A stretch of 64,000 bases of DNA from Shuttleworthia sp045545575 (GCA_045545575.1 JAZQBE010000052.1:3160-67159), one strand, 5' to 3'; shown: positions 15,368 through 23,266, counted from the stretch's first letter. Notes: a model not told the origin generated them from the sequence alone. A program made the numbers and translations.

Positions 15368-15728
15368 ACTGAAACCGTGCCCGTTCTGCGGAGCGCATTA
15401 TCCACATTTAACCTTTGAGCGTGGCTATCTTGATGATAGCGCAATTATATTTTGTAACGCTTGCAAAATAAGCGTGAAACTAGAAGAAAACGATCAGGAA
15501 GGTCTTAATGACGAAACAGAGCGTAAAGCAGTTGAAGCATGGAACAGGAGAAGCACAGCGGAAGCAGCGAAGACTATCCTGGAAGACTTCGGGCCGGGTG
15601 ATGCAAACGTCAGGACATCGATCACCAGAAAAGGCCGCCTGATCACCGATGACTGGCACGAGGTTGCATGGACACTACAGCGAATTGCAGAAACGGAGGG
15701 AGAGGAAAATGGGAACGCGGAAGATTAA
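15360..15728 (+). CDS. Lar-like zinc-ribbon phage protein
   Basis: A 122-residue protein with an N-terminal Lar-like ribbon (LKPCPFCGAHYPHL, FCNACKISVKLEE, then AVEAWNRR at about residues 57-64). The C-terminal part (AAKTILEDFGPGDANVRTS) is unrelated to DUF551. The body is AT-richer than most of the phage. Lar-family proteins can alleviate host restriction; here that is only a possibility. Confidence 0.6.
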   Translation: MNELKPCPFCGAHYPHLTFERGYLDDSAIIFCNACKISVKLEENDQEGLNDETERKAVEAWNRRSTAEAAKTILEDFGPGDANVRTSITRKGRLITDDWHEVAWTLQRIAETEGEENGNAED

Positions 15729-15876
15729 CAAGCCGAAACGACTCCAGTGCCACAAGTGCAACAGCGAGTACGGAGGGCATCATTATCTGGAGACGAAGGA
15801 ATCATACGAAATCATGGTATGTCCAAGATGCGGACGAATAAAAAGAGTGCCAGTGTGGAAGGGTGCGTACAAGTGA
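15709..15876 (+). CDS. Small zinc-ribbon protein
   Basis: A 55-residue basic protein with CHKCNSEYGGHHYLETKESYEIMVCPRCGRIKR, a compact zinc ribbon. The ATG at 15709 follows GGGAGAGG. It starts inside the preceding gene. Function unknown. Confidence 0.55.
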   Translation: MGTRKINKPKRLQCHKCNSEYGGHHYLETKESYEIMVCPRCGRIKRVPVWKGAYK

Positions 15877-15888
15877 AGGGAGAGCAAA

Positions 15889-16194
15889 ATGACGTTAATG
15901 TTGACGCTTGACGATGCAGTAAATGTCGCAAGGCGACTTGTCAAGGATGGTATGGATGATGACGAAATAATCCGTCAGGAATTGGAGCAGAAGTGCTGGA
16001 TTGCACCCAAGACGGATGAACCTGCGAGACGCTTGAGCGATCTTATTTGCGACATCCATCCTGAAACGATATGCAGAGAGATTAAGTCTGACAGTCTGAG
16101 TAAATGGTGCGAGGCAATTCAGGTCGCAATGAGGATGGCAATGGTGCAGATGCGGTGGAAGGGAGAAAGCGATGTGGATCCATCAGACCGGTGA
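15889..16194 (+). CDS. Phage protein of unknown function
   Basis: A 101-residue, mainly helical protein (LDDAVNVARRLVKDGMDDDEIIRQELEQKCWI, KWCEAIQVAMRMAMVQMRWKGE). The ATG at 15889 follows GGGAGAG. It overlaps the next ribbon gene by 23 nt. No domain recognised. Confidence 0.5.
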   Translation: MTLMLTLDDAVNVARRLVKDGMDDDEIIRQELEQKCWIAPKTDEPARRLSDLICDIHPETICREIKSDSLSKWCEAIQVAMRMAMVQMRWKGESDVDPSDR

Positions 16195-16363
16195 CATGTA
16201 CGAGTGCAGCAATTGCGGAATGATCGAGCACATCAAGCCACTGTGGACGCGCTGCCCGATCTGTGGCGAGCCCGGTGAGCGAACACAGAAAAATGACTTG
16301 CCAAAATGGCTTGAAGAAGCCATCGCACACAACGTCAAGATGATGAAAGAGAGGTATAGATGA
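16172..16363 (+). CDS. Small zinc-ribbon phage protein
   Basis: A 63-residue protein with YECSNCGMIEHIKPLWTRCPICGEPGER, a rubredoxin-like zinc ribbon, followed by a helix. The ATG lies behind GGGAGAAAG. Function unknown. Confidence 0.6.
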   Translation: MWIHQTGDMYECSNCGMIEHIKPLWTRCPICGEPGERTQKNDLPKWLEEAIAHNVKMMKERYR

Positions 16364-16602
16364 ACAAGGCAATCATGTGGGTGGTTGTGCTGGTGGCCGC
16401 GGTGATCGCCGTGCGCCTGATTGTGTTCGGGATCGCAAATCCAGAGAAACAGGGCCGATTCTTATATCTGCACACTGAACCGTCATGGTACATCGTGGTG
16501 GACAAAGAAACCGGCGTGGAGTACTTCACAAACCGCTACATCTTCACACCGTTGGTTGACAAAAGCGGAAACCCGCTGATCTGGGAAGGAGCAGAAGAAT
16601 GA
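16360..16602 (+). CDS. Single-span membrane protein, DUF6440-like
   Basis: An 80-residue protein. Residues 4-26 are a hydrophobic helix (AIMWVVVLVAAVIAVRLIVFGI). The rest (WYIVVDKETGVEYFTNRYIFTPLVDKSGNPLIW) matches the small beta-rich DUF6440-type domain found in Firmicutes and phages. Overlaps of 4 nt link it to the neighbouring ribbon gene and ssb. Confidence 0.6.
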   Translation: MNKAIMWVVVLVAAVIAVRLIVFGIANPEKQGRFLYLHTEPSWYIVVDKETGVEYFTNRYIFTPLVDKSGNPLIWEGAEE

Positions 16603-17000
16603 ACAAGGTAATCATGATGGGACGCCTGACGAAGGATCCCGAGGTACTGTACAGCAATGACAAAGCGGTGGCACGGTTCAGCCTTGCAGTGGATCGGAGA
16701 TTCAAGAGAGACGGAGATCCGACAGCGGACTTCTTCAAGGTGACGGCCTTCGGGAAGCTGGGGGAGTTCGTGGAGAAGTACCTGAAGAAGGGAACGAAGA
16801 TCCTCATGGAGGGAGAAGTCCAGAACAACAACTACACCAACCGGGACGGCCAGAAGGTCTACGATACTCGCATCATCGCCAACTCCATCGAGTTCGCGGA
16901 GAGCAAGGCAAGCGGCGAGCAGAAGACCGAGGAGGCAAAACCGGAGGAGCCCCACGACTGGCAGCCGGTGGATCCGATGGACGGTCTGCCGTTCGACTAA
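16599..17000 (+). CDS. ssb: Phage single-stranded DNA-binding protein
   Basis: A 133-residue SSB. The OB-fold spans residues 1-105 (MNKVIMMGRLTKDPEV, FSLAVDR, FFKVTAFGKLGEFVEKYLKKGTKILMEGEVQ, then YDTRIIANSIEF). A disordered linker leads to the C-terminal tip DGLPFD, the usual docking site for repair and replication proteins. It protects single strands during phage replication and works with the Rad52-like and NinB-like proteins. Confidence 0.93.
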   Translation: MNKVIMMGRLTKDPEVLYSNDKAVARFSLAVDRRFKRDGDPTADFFKVTAFGKLGEFVEKYLKKGTKILMEGEVQNNNYTNRDGQKVYDTRIIANSIEFAESKASGEQKTEEAKPEEPHDWQPVDPMDGLPFD

Positions 17001-17009
17001 GGAGGGAGC

Positions 17010-17261
17010 ATGGATGGAACGCTGATCGGGTGGCTCATAGCGATGGGGGTCTTCTGGATCCTCATCCTCTACGGGGCACTCATGGATCCGGGAGGTGGAG
17101 ACGATAGCGAGATTCCGCATCAACAAGATACCGACCTACATGGGGAGGTGCGACGGCTGCGGCCGCTGGATGACCGGGAGGTTCGAAGAACCGGACGACG
17201 TCCTGAACCTGATGAAGAAGAACGGATGGAAGGTGACAACGAAATGGAACCACTACTGTGA
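17010..17261 (+). CDS. Small membrane protein with overprinted C-terminus
   Basis: An 83-residue reading frame with a very strong GGAGGG site 4 nt before ATG 17010. Residues 5-25 are a membrane helix (LIGWLIAMGVFWILILYGALM). The tail after residue 28 is low-complexity and charged, and is read out of register with the zinc-ribbon gene at 17095-17313. The stop overlaps the next GTG (GTGA), as in a normal operon. The N-terminal membrane part looks real; the tail may be tolerated overprinting. Confidence 0.5.
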   Translation: MDGTLIGWLIAMGVFWILILYGALMDPGGGDDSEIPHQQDTDLHGEVRRLRPLDDREVRRTGRRPEPDEEERMEGDNEMEPLL

Positions 17262-17313
17262 GCAGTGCAAGAAACTTAGTCAACCAACTGAACAGCGACC
17301 GGGCGCGGATTAA
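17095..17313 (+). CDS. Zinc-ribbon phage protein
   Basis: A 72-residue protein from GTG 17095 with CDGCGRWMTGRFEEPDDVLNLMKKNGWKVTTKWNHYCEQC, a zinc ribbon enclosing a helix. Codon third positions are GC-rich as in other phage genes up to about 17270, then lose the bias, which supports coding to about there. It lies almost wholly inside the preceding membrane-protein frame and overlaps the late regulator by 56 nt. An internal ATG at 17140 is an alternative start. Confidence 0.55.
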   Translation: METIARFRINKIPTYMGRCDGCGRWMTGRFEEPDDVLNLMKKNGWKVTTKWNHYCEQCKKLSQPTEQRPGAD

Positions 17314-17677
17314 GAGTCTGCGCCTTCGCATCGAGGAGCTGCGGAAGGACGACGGCTACGCATCGTTCGACTACTCGCAGACTCGGGTGCAGACTTCGCC
17401 GAACGGCACAAGTCCACAGGAGCGGATCGCCGCACGGGTCGAGGAGCTGACCAACGAACTGGCCGAGGCGACGATGGCCTACACCAACCACAAGGACAAG
17501 CTGGAGCGAGCCTCGAAGGAACTCGGCGGACTACAGGGAGACTACATCTTCCTGAGGTATGTTTGCAACTGGCGGCCCGAGCGGATCGCGGATATGCTGC
17601 ACTACTCGGTGCGGTACCTGGCGAACATCGACGTGGTGGCCGTGCGCGAGATGGACAGGAGGCGGCTGTGCGACTGA
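17258..17677 (+). CDS. DUF1492/ArpU-like late transcription regulator
   Basis: A 139-residue protein. The N-terminal two-thirds is a coiled coil (DRARIKSLRLRIEELRKDD, RVEELTNELAEATMAYTNHKDKLERASKELGG). The C-terminal part (DYIFLRYVCNWRPERIADMLHYSVRYLANIDVVAV) resembles sigma region 4, as in DUF1492 and ArpU/RinA-type proteins that switch on phage late genes. It ends the early gene block just before the packaging genes, exactly where such regulators lie. It starts at GTG 17258. Confidence 0.7.
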   Translation: MSSARNLVNQLNSDRARIKSLRLRIEELRKDDGYASFDYSQTRVQTSPNGTSPQERIAARVEELTNELAEATMAYTNHKDKLERASKELGGLQGDYIFLRYVCNWRPERIADMLHYSVRYLANIDVVAVREMDRRRLCD

Positions 17678-17877
17678 CGATCAACAAGGGCGACGGCTAC
17701 CTGTGCTATCCCTTCAAGGGTCCGGTGCCGGTGCGGCTGGTGAGTGCTGAGGCGTTCTACCTCGTGCTGGAAGTGCTGCCTCACGCGAACGAGGAAGGCT
17801 TCCGCTCGACGCCGTACACGATCACTGTGGACAGGTGGGATCTGGAGACAGGCCGGGCAAAGTTGGAAATGTTGTGA
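17668..17877 (+). CDS. Small phage protein
   Basis: A 69-residue protein from GTG 17668 behind AGGAGG (MRLTINKGDGYLCYPFKGPVPVRLVSAEAFYLVLEVLPHANEEG). It is beta-rich with no known domain, and is the last gene before the terminator ahead of the packaging genes. Function unknown. Confidence 0.5.
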   Translation: MRLTINKGDGYLCYPFKGPVPVRLVSAEAFYLVLEVLPHANEEGFRSTPYTITVDRWDLETGRAKLEML

Positions 17878-17953
17878 TGGAATGTGATAAACGACCTATG
17901 ATAGACTGTAAGGTGTAAAGCTGACGGCGATAGGCCTCAGTCACATTTTCCAT

Positions 17954-17978
17954 AAGGCGTCCAGACGGGCGCCTTTTT
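17954..17978 (+). terminator. Terminator between early and late genes
   Basis: AAGGCG and CGCCTT (with neighbouring G pairs) form a short GC stem around TCCAGACGGG, followed by TTTTT. It separates the early operon from HNH-terL. The 110-bp gap should also hold a late promoter; I see only a TATGAT-like -10 candidate near 17897. Confidence 0.6.
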
Positions 17979-17989
17979 GATTGGAGCGA

Positions 17990-18286
17990 ATGAAAGACTA
18001 CGCGAGAACCTTCTACAGCTCGAAGGCGTGGAAGGAGTGCAGGGAAGCATACAAGAAGAGCAAGGGCCGACTGTGTGAGCGATGCCTGGCTAAGGGGCTA
18101 ATCGTCCAGGCCGAGATCGTGCACCACAAGATCTACATCGGCCCGGAGAACATCGGCGACCCAAGAGTGACGCTCAACTGGGACAACCTCGAAGCACTGT
18201 GCCGGGATTGTCACGCGGACGAGCACGCGGGGAGAGTGCGGCGGTTCAAGGTGGACGAGCTGGGGAGAGTACAAGCGACTTTATAG
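17990..18286 (+). CDS. HNH endonuclease (packaging-associated)
   Basis: A 98-residue HNH nuclease: CERCLAKG, then EIVHHKIYIGPEN (HH), LNWDNLEALCRDCHADEH (N, Cys pair, H). All zinc and catalytic positions are present. HNH enzymes placed next to terL assist terminase in cutting at cos in HK97-like phages. The ATG at 17990 follows TTGGAGCGA; TTG 17981 is an alternative start. Confidence 0.85.
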   Translation: MKDYARTFYSSKAWKECREAYKKSKGRLCERCLAKGLIVQAEIVHHKIYIGPENIGDPRVTLNWDNLEALCRDCHADEHAGRVRRFKVDELGRVQATL

Positions 18287-18394
18287 TAGAGGTACAGCCC
18301 CTTATACTACCGAGATCGCAACTGGCCGGGGCACCGGTGGGCGGGGTTTCGAAAAAAGGCGTCCCCTCGCGGAGATGGCCAGAGGCGGGAGGAG
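18287..18394 (+). other. Non-coding gap between HNH and terL; candidate cos region
   Basis: A 108-bp gap with G-rich clusters (GGGGCACCGGTGGGCGGGG near 18330-18347, a 9-bp palindrome-like CACCGGTG at its core) between the nuclease and large terminase. In related phages the small terminase gene or the cos site lies here. There is no room for a small terminase, so a cos site is the better guess. Confidence 0.35.
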
Positions 18395-20149
18395 ATGAAG
18401 AAAACCGACTGGATCTTGACGTACTACCAAGGAATTAAGAACGGCACCTACAGCGTGGGCCGCTGGATCGTCCTTTTGTACGAAATGATCATCCACGACA
18501 TCGAGGAGAAGCGCATCGAGTTCGATATCCGGGAGGCGAATGCCGCCGTGGACTGGATCGAGGCGCACTGCTTCCACGTCGAGGGGCCCATGGCTCCGGG
18601 TAACATCAAGCTCGAGGTCTGGGAGAAGGCGTTCATCAGCTGCATCTTCGGTCTGATGAAGCCGGGGACGAAAGACCCGGCCTTCCTAGAGATCCTACTT
18701 GTCATCGGGCGGAAGAATGGCAAGTCCATCCTTGCATCCGGGATCGCGAACTACATCCTACAGGTCAAGGGCGGCTACGGCGGGCGAGTGTACACCGTCG
18801 CGCCGAAGCTGGAGCAGGCCGACATCATCTACGGCAACACCTGGGCGATGATTCAGTTGGATCCAGACTGGATCCGAAAGAAGGAAGAGGTCGAGGCACT
18901 GCGCAAGCAGACGCACCAGAAGGTCGAGGAAGACCCGACCTGTGTGCGCAAGCGGATGTCCGATCTGTTCGTGCCGGCGACGAACTCGACCATGAAGAAG
19001 ATCGCCTTCTCAGCGAAGAAGAGCGACGGCTTCAACCCCTCGTTGGCCATCTGTGACGAGATCGCAGCCTGGGAGGGCGACAAGGGCCTGAAGCAGTACG
19101 AGGTCATGCGCTCGGGCATGGGCGCGAGACCGGACGCGAGAATGCTGTCGTGCACAACATCGGGCTACATCAACGACGGCGTATATGATGAATTGATTAA
19201 GCGGGCCACCCGCTATCTGTTAGGCGAGAGCAAGGAAAAGAGGCTCTTGCCTTTTTTGTACATGATCGACGACATCGAGAAGTGGAACGACATCAACGAG
19301 CTGAAGAAGAGCAATCCGAACCTCGGCGTGTCGATCTCGGTGGACTACCTTCTGGAAGAGATCGCGGTCGCCGAAGGATCAATGTCCAAGAAGGCCGAGT
19401 TTATTACCAAATACGCGAACCTCAAGCAGAACAGCTCCCTCGCCTGGCTTCCTGCCTCTGTCGTCGAGCGGGCCTCCGGTGATCCTCTGAACATCGAGGA
19501 CTTCCGCCGGGGCTATGCGGTCGCCGGCATCGACCTGTCGCAGACGCGAGATCTGACGTCCGCCTGTGTTGTGATCGAGAAGGACGGAGAGCTGTACGTG
19601 TTCAGCCACTTCTGGCTCCCGGCGGAGAAGATCGACGAAGCCACGGCCCGTGACGGCGTGCCCTACAACATCTACATCCAGCGAGGGCTGCTGTCACCGT
19701 CCGGTGACAACTTCATCGACTACCACGATTGTTATCGCTGGCTGACGGACATGATCGAGAAGTACAAGGTCATGCCGCTGAAGGTCGGCTACGACCGCTA
19801 CAGTGCGCAGTACCTCGTGCAGGATCTGGAGGCCTACGGCTTCCAGTGTGACGACGTCTACCAGGGAGAGAACCTCTACGGCGTGATACAGGAGACCCAG
19901 GGGCTGCTGGAGGACGGAAAGATCCACATCGGAGACAACGACCTCCTCAAGATGCACCTGCTCAACTCGGCGATCAAGATGAGTACCGAGCGAGGGCGCG
20001 GCAAGCTCGTTAAACTGTCGCCCTCTGTGCACATAGACGGCACCGCCGCCTTACTGGATGCGATGACCGTCAGGCAAAAATGGGCTGCTGAGATAGGCCG
20101 GCAGCTGAAGAACGAGAGAATGGAGCAACGACAAAATGGGACTGCGTGA
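18395..20149 (+). CDS. terL: Terminase large subunit, HK97/Terminase_1 type
   Basis: A 584-residue packaging motor. The N-terminal ATPase has Walker A GRKNGKS (105-111) and Walker B LAICDE with Asp221/Glu222. The C-terminal RNase H-like nuclease begins at AGIDLSQTRD (Asp380), with further acidic residues before the C-terminus (HIDGTAALLDAM). It drives DNA into the prohead and cuts concatemers. GGGAGGAG is directly upstream of ATG. The gene contains a terminator-like hairpin with U6 at 19223-19257. It overlaps the portal gene by 14 nt. No separate small subunit is seen. Confidence 0.95.
   Translation: MKKTDWILTYYQGIKNGTYSVGRWIVLLYEMIIHDIEEKRIEFDIREANAAVDWIEAHCFHVEGPMAPGNIKLEVWEKAFISCIFGLMKPGTKDPAFLEILLVIGRKNGKSILASGIANYILQVKGGYGGRVYTVAPKLEQADIIYGNTWAMIQLDPDWIRKKEEVEALRKQTHQKVEEDPTCVRKRMSDLFVPATNSTMKKIAFSAKKSDGFNPSLAICDEIAAWEGDKGLKQYEVMRSGMGARPDARMLSCTTSGYINDGVYDELIKRATRYLLGESKEKRLLPFLYMIDDIEKWNDINELKKSNPNLGVSISVDYLLEEIAVAEGSMSKKAEFITKYANLKQNSSLAWLPASVVERASGDPLNIEDFRRGYAVAGIDLSQTRDLTSACVVIEKDGELYVFSHFWLPAEKIDEATARDGVPYNIYIQRGLLSPSGDNFIDYHDCYRWLTDMIEKYKVMPLKVGYDRYSAQYLVQDLEAYGFQCDDVYQGENLYGVIQETQGLLEDGKIHIGDNDLLKMHLLNSAIKMSTERGRGKLVKLSPSVHIDGTAALLDAMTVRQKWAAEIGRQLKNERMEQRQNGTA
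19223..19257 (+). terminator. Terminator-like hairpin inside terL
   Basis: GGCGAGAGC (19223-19231) pairs with GCTCTTGCC (19243-19251) as a 9-bp stem with one G-T pair and an 11-nt loop, followed directly by TTTTTT. It lies in the coding sequence for LLPFLY. It may cause partial termination or be coincidental; a nearly matching element occurs in the tail chaperone gene. Confidence 0.5.
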
Positions 20150-21308
20150 TTTGCTTTTCGGTCATGCACCGAAGCCAGACAAGAAGGCCAAACAGACCTT
20201 CGCCATGCTGAACGGCTACACGCCGGTGTTCACCAACCACAGCGGCTCGATCTACGAGGCCGAGCTGATCCGGTCGGCGATCCACGCGAGGGCGACGAAC
20301 GTCAGCAAGCTGAAGGTGGACGTGCTGGGGACGGCAAAGCCGGCCCTTCGGAACAAACTGAAGCACGGGCCGAACCAATTCATGACGTGGAGCCAGTTCC
20401 TTTACAGGCTCTCAACGATCCTCGACATCGCGAACACGGCCTTCATCGTGCCGGTGTACGACGAGCTGGGAGAGATCTCGGGCATCTACCCGCCGAACAC
20501 GCAGAGGTGTGAGGTGGTGGAGTATGGAGGCGTACCGTATCTCCGGTACAAGTTCGGCTGGGGCCAGACGGCGGCGATCGAGCTGCAAAACTGCGCGATC
20601 ATGACGAAGCACCAGTACAGGAGCGACTTCTTCGGCGAAGACAACAAGGCACTTCTCCCGACCTTGGACCTGATCTCGATACAGGATCAGGGCATCAAGG
20701 AAGGCGTGAAGAGTGCAGCCACCTACCGCTTTATGGCATCCGTGGCAAACTTCGCCGATCCGGAAGACCTCGCGGAAGAGCGCAAGCGTTTCACGTCGCT
20801 CAACCTGTCGAAGGACGCGGAGGGCGGCGGCATCCTGCTCTTCCCGAACACCTACAAGGACATCCGACAGGTGGACGTCAAGCCGTGGGTGGTCGACGCG
20901 GAGCAGATGAAGATCATCAACGACAATGTCTTCCGCTACTTCGGCGTCAATGACGACATCCTCATGAACAAGGCGTACGGCGACGCATGGACGGCATTCT
21001 ATGAGGGCGCCGTGGAGCCCTTCTGCATCCAGTTCAGCGAGGTGATGACCAAAATGTTGTTCACCTTCCGAGAGCAGAGCCAGGGGAACGAAGTGGTGGC
21101 AACATCCAACCGGCTCCAGTACCTCAGCAACGCCGACAAGTTAGCGGTATCGAGCGCGATGCTCGACCGCGGCATCTTCTCATTGAATGACGTCCGGGAG
21201 ATCTGGAACCTCCCGCCGGTAGAAGGCGGGGACGTGCGAATCATCCGCGGCGAGTATTACGACGCGAGCGAAAAAGTGGAGGGAAACGATGAACAAGACA
21301 ATCAGTGA
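20136..21308 (+). CDS. HK97-type portal protein
   Basis: A 390-residue portal protein, the dodecameric ring through which DNA enters and leaves the capsid. It shows the HK97 portal pattern: NHSGSIYEAELIRSAIHARATNVSKL, then NPNTQR-like GIYPPNTQRCEVV, then VNDDILMNKAYGDAWTAFYEGAVEPFCIQFSEVMTKMLF and SNADKLAVSSAMLDRGIFSLNDVREIWNLPPVEGGD near the end. It follows terL with a 14-nt overlap and overlaps the protease by 20 nt. Confidence 0.93.
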   Translation: MGLRDLLFGHAPKPDKKAKQTFAMLNGYTPVFTNHSGSIYEAELIRSAIHARATNVSKLKVDVLGTAKPALRNKLKHGPNQFMTWSQFLYRLSTILDIANTAFIVPVYDELGEISGIYPPNTQRCEVVEYGGVPYLRYKFGWGQTAAIELQNCAIMTKHQYRSDFFGEDNKALLPTLDLISIQDQGIKEGVKSAATYRFMASVANFADPEDLAEERKRFTSLNLSKDAEGGGILLFPNTYKDIRQVDVKPWVVDAEQMKIINDNVFRYFGVNDDILMNKAYGDAWTAFYEGAVEPFCIQFSEVMTKMLFTFREQSQGNEVVATSNRLQYLSNADKLAVSSAMLDRGIFSLNDVREIWNLPPVEGGDVRIIRGEYYDASEKVEGNDEQDNQ

Positions 21309-21933
21309 CAAATTGAACGAGGGCAGACAGTACCGCGACATCGACCTGTCGAAAATCGAGCTGCGCTCAGCCGATGACGAAGAAATGGTGGTCAGCGGGT
21401 ACGCCTCGACATTTAACGAGCCGTACACCCTCTGGTCGTTCGACGGCTACACTGTCCGCGAACAGATCGACCCGCACGCCTTCGACGACTGCGACATGAG
21501 CGACGTCATCATGCAGTACAACCACGAGGGCCGAGTCTTTGCAAGAACGAGCAACGGCACCCTCACGGTCAAGACCGACGACGTCGGGCTGTCCATCCGT
21601 GCCGAGCTGGCCGGGACAGAACTGGGCCGTCAGGTCTACGAGGAGATCAAGGGCGGATACACGACCAAGATGTCCTTCGGGTTCACCGTCCTCAAGGACA
21701 AGCGCGAAGAGACCGACAACCGGGAGACCGGCGAGGTCGACGTTCTTCGCACCATCACCAAAATCGGGAAACTCTTCGACGTCTCCGCCGTGTCCATCCC
21801 GGCGAACGACGCGACGAGCATATCTGCACGTAGCTTCGGCGAAGGAGTTATCGCCGAAGTCAAGGAGGAGATCCTTGCCCGCGAAAAGAGGGAGCGGCAG
21901 AAGAAGGTTATCAAAATCTTAACTGAAATTTAA
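21289..21933 (+). CDS. Prohead protease, S78/HK97 type
   Basis: A 214-residue serine protease of the HK97 prohead family. The catalytic His lies in MQYNHEGRVFAR and the Ser in TTKMSFGFTV, followed by LFDVSAVSIPANDATSI. It removes the delta domain from the capsid protein and then itself during maturation. It starts within the portal 3' end and ends 11 nt before the capsid gene. Confidence 0.92.
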   Translation: MNKTISDKLNEGRQYRDIDLSKIELRSADDEEMVVSGYASTFNEPYTLWSFDGYTVREQIDPHAFDDCDMSDVIMQYNHEGRVFARTSNGTLTVKTDDVGLSIRAELAGTELGRQVYEEIKGGYTTKMSFGFTVLKDKREETDNRETGEVDVLRTITKIGKLFDVSAVSIPANDATSISARSFGEGVIAEVKEEILAREKRERQKKVIKILTEI

Positions 21934-21944
21934 AGGAGAAAATT

Positions 21945-23093
21945 ATGGATTTCAAGAACATGACAATCGAGGAGCTTAACGAGCGCCGCGCACAGATCGC
22001 CGAAGAGGTGGAGAAGCCCGAAGCAGACCTGGATGCGCTCCAGGAGGAAGCACGGGCGATCAAGGAAGAGATCGAGACCCGCAAGGCGAACGAAGCCGCA
22101 AAGAACGAGATCCGCAAGGCCGTGGCCAACGGATCCGGCGAAACCATGAACAAGTTCAAAGAGGAGAAAAGAAAAATGGACGTGAGAGAGATCCGCTCCA
22201 GCGCGGAATACGCTGAGGCCTACAAGAAGTATGTCCTGACCGGCGACGACACCGAGTGCCGCACCCTGCTGACCGTGGACGCCCCGGCTGGTGCTACCGG
22301 CACCAAGACCGTACCGGTGCCCGTCGTCCTGGAAGAGGGCATCAAGACCGCCTGGGAAAAGAATGAGATCCTGTCCCGCGTGAACCGCACCTACATCCGC
22401 GGCAACCTTCGCGTCCCGTTCGAGCTGAGCGCCGATGACGCTGTTGAGCATGGCGAGGGTACCGGCGCTCCCACCGAGGAAGATCTGACCCTTGGCATTG
22501 TTGACCTTGTCGCCAAGAACGTCAAGAAGTGGATCAAGATCTCCGACGAGGTGGCCGCCATGGGCGGAGAAGCCTTCATGCAGTACATCACCGACGAGAT
22601 CACATACCGCGTGGCCAAGAAGGAGGCTGCGCTGGTCGTCGCCGACATCGTGAATGCTCCGGCTGCGTCATCCGCGTCCGCCATTGGCGTTCCGGTGGTC
22701 ACCGAGGCTCCCGGCGTCGTGACCCTGCCGACCGCCGCCACCAACCTGTCCGAAGACGCCACCAACCTGGTGGTTATCATGAACCGCCTGACCGAGGGTG
22801 ACTTCCTTGCTGCTCGCGCCGCTGGCAGCTTCGCCATGGATCCCTTCGACGGCATGGAGAAGGTGTACACCTCCGCTCTCCCGGCATACAGCGCAGCCAC
22901 CTCTGGCCAGACCTACGCCATCGTGGGTGACCTGAACGGTGAGCAGATCAACTTCCCGGAGGGTGATGACATCGTGATCAAGATCGACGATAAGTCCCTC
23001 GCCGAGCTGGATCTGATCAAGGTCGTTGGCCGCCGCTACGAAGGCCACGGCGTGACCCGTCCGGGCATGTTCGTGAAGGTGGCGAAGGCCTGA
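21945..23093 (+). CDS. Major capsid protein, HK97 fold
   Basis: A 382-residue protein. Residues 1-75 form a coiled coil rich in Glu, Lys and Arg, the delta (scaffold) domain expected to be removed by the protease. The HK97 fold follows: E-loop region (VPVPVVLEEGIKTAWEKNEILSRVNRT), then DEITYRVAKKEAALVVADIVNAP, and FEGHGV-like RRYEGHGVTRPGMFVKVAKA at the end. AAAGGAG lies before the ATG. Confidence 0.93.
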   Translation: MDFKNMTIEELNERRAQIAEEVEKPEADLDALQEEARAIKEEIETRKANEAAKNEIRKAVANGSGETMNKFKEEKRKMDVREIRSSAEYAEAYKKYVLTGDDTECRTLLTVDAPAGATGTKTVPVPVVLEEGIKTAWEKNEILSRVNRTYIRGNLRVPFELSADDAVEHGEGTGAPTEEDLTLGIVDLVAKNVKKWIKISDEVAAMGGEAFMQYITDEITYRVAKKEAALVVADIVNAPAASSASAIGVPVVTEAPGVVTLPTAATNLSEDATNLVVIMNRLTEGDFLAARAAGSFAMDPFDGMEKVYTSALPAYSAATSGQTYAIVGDLNGEQINFPEGDDIVIKIDDKSLAELDLIKVVGRRYEGHGVTRPGMFVKVAKA

Positions 23094-23266
23094 TGAAGGT
23101 CAAGCTCCTGCGCGACTCGCGCATCATGAGAAAGGCCGGGGAGATCATTGAGGTCTCCCCGGAAGAGGCGTACTTCCTTCTCTCCGTCCACTCGGCTGAG
23201 CCGGTGGTGGAGACCGTAGCAGAGGAAGGACCCAAAAAGAAATCGGCAACCAAGACGAAGAGGTGA
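23093..23266 (+). CDS. Small head-associated phage protein
   Basis: A 57-residue protein (MKVKLLRDSRIMRKAGEIIEVSPEEAYFLLSVHSAEPVVE) with a basic Lys-rich C-terminus. It begins at the capsid stop (TGATG) and ends in GTGA overlap with the connector gene. Similar small SH3-like proteins follow capsid genes in many HK97-type phages. Function not known. Confidence 0.6.
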   Translation: MKVKLLRDSRIMRKAGEIIEVSPEEAYFLLSVHSAEPVVETVAEEGPKKKSATKTKR

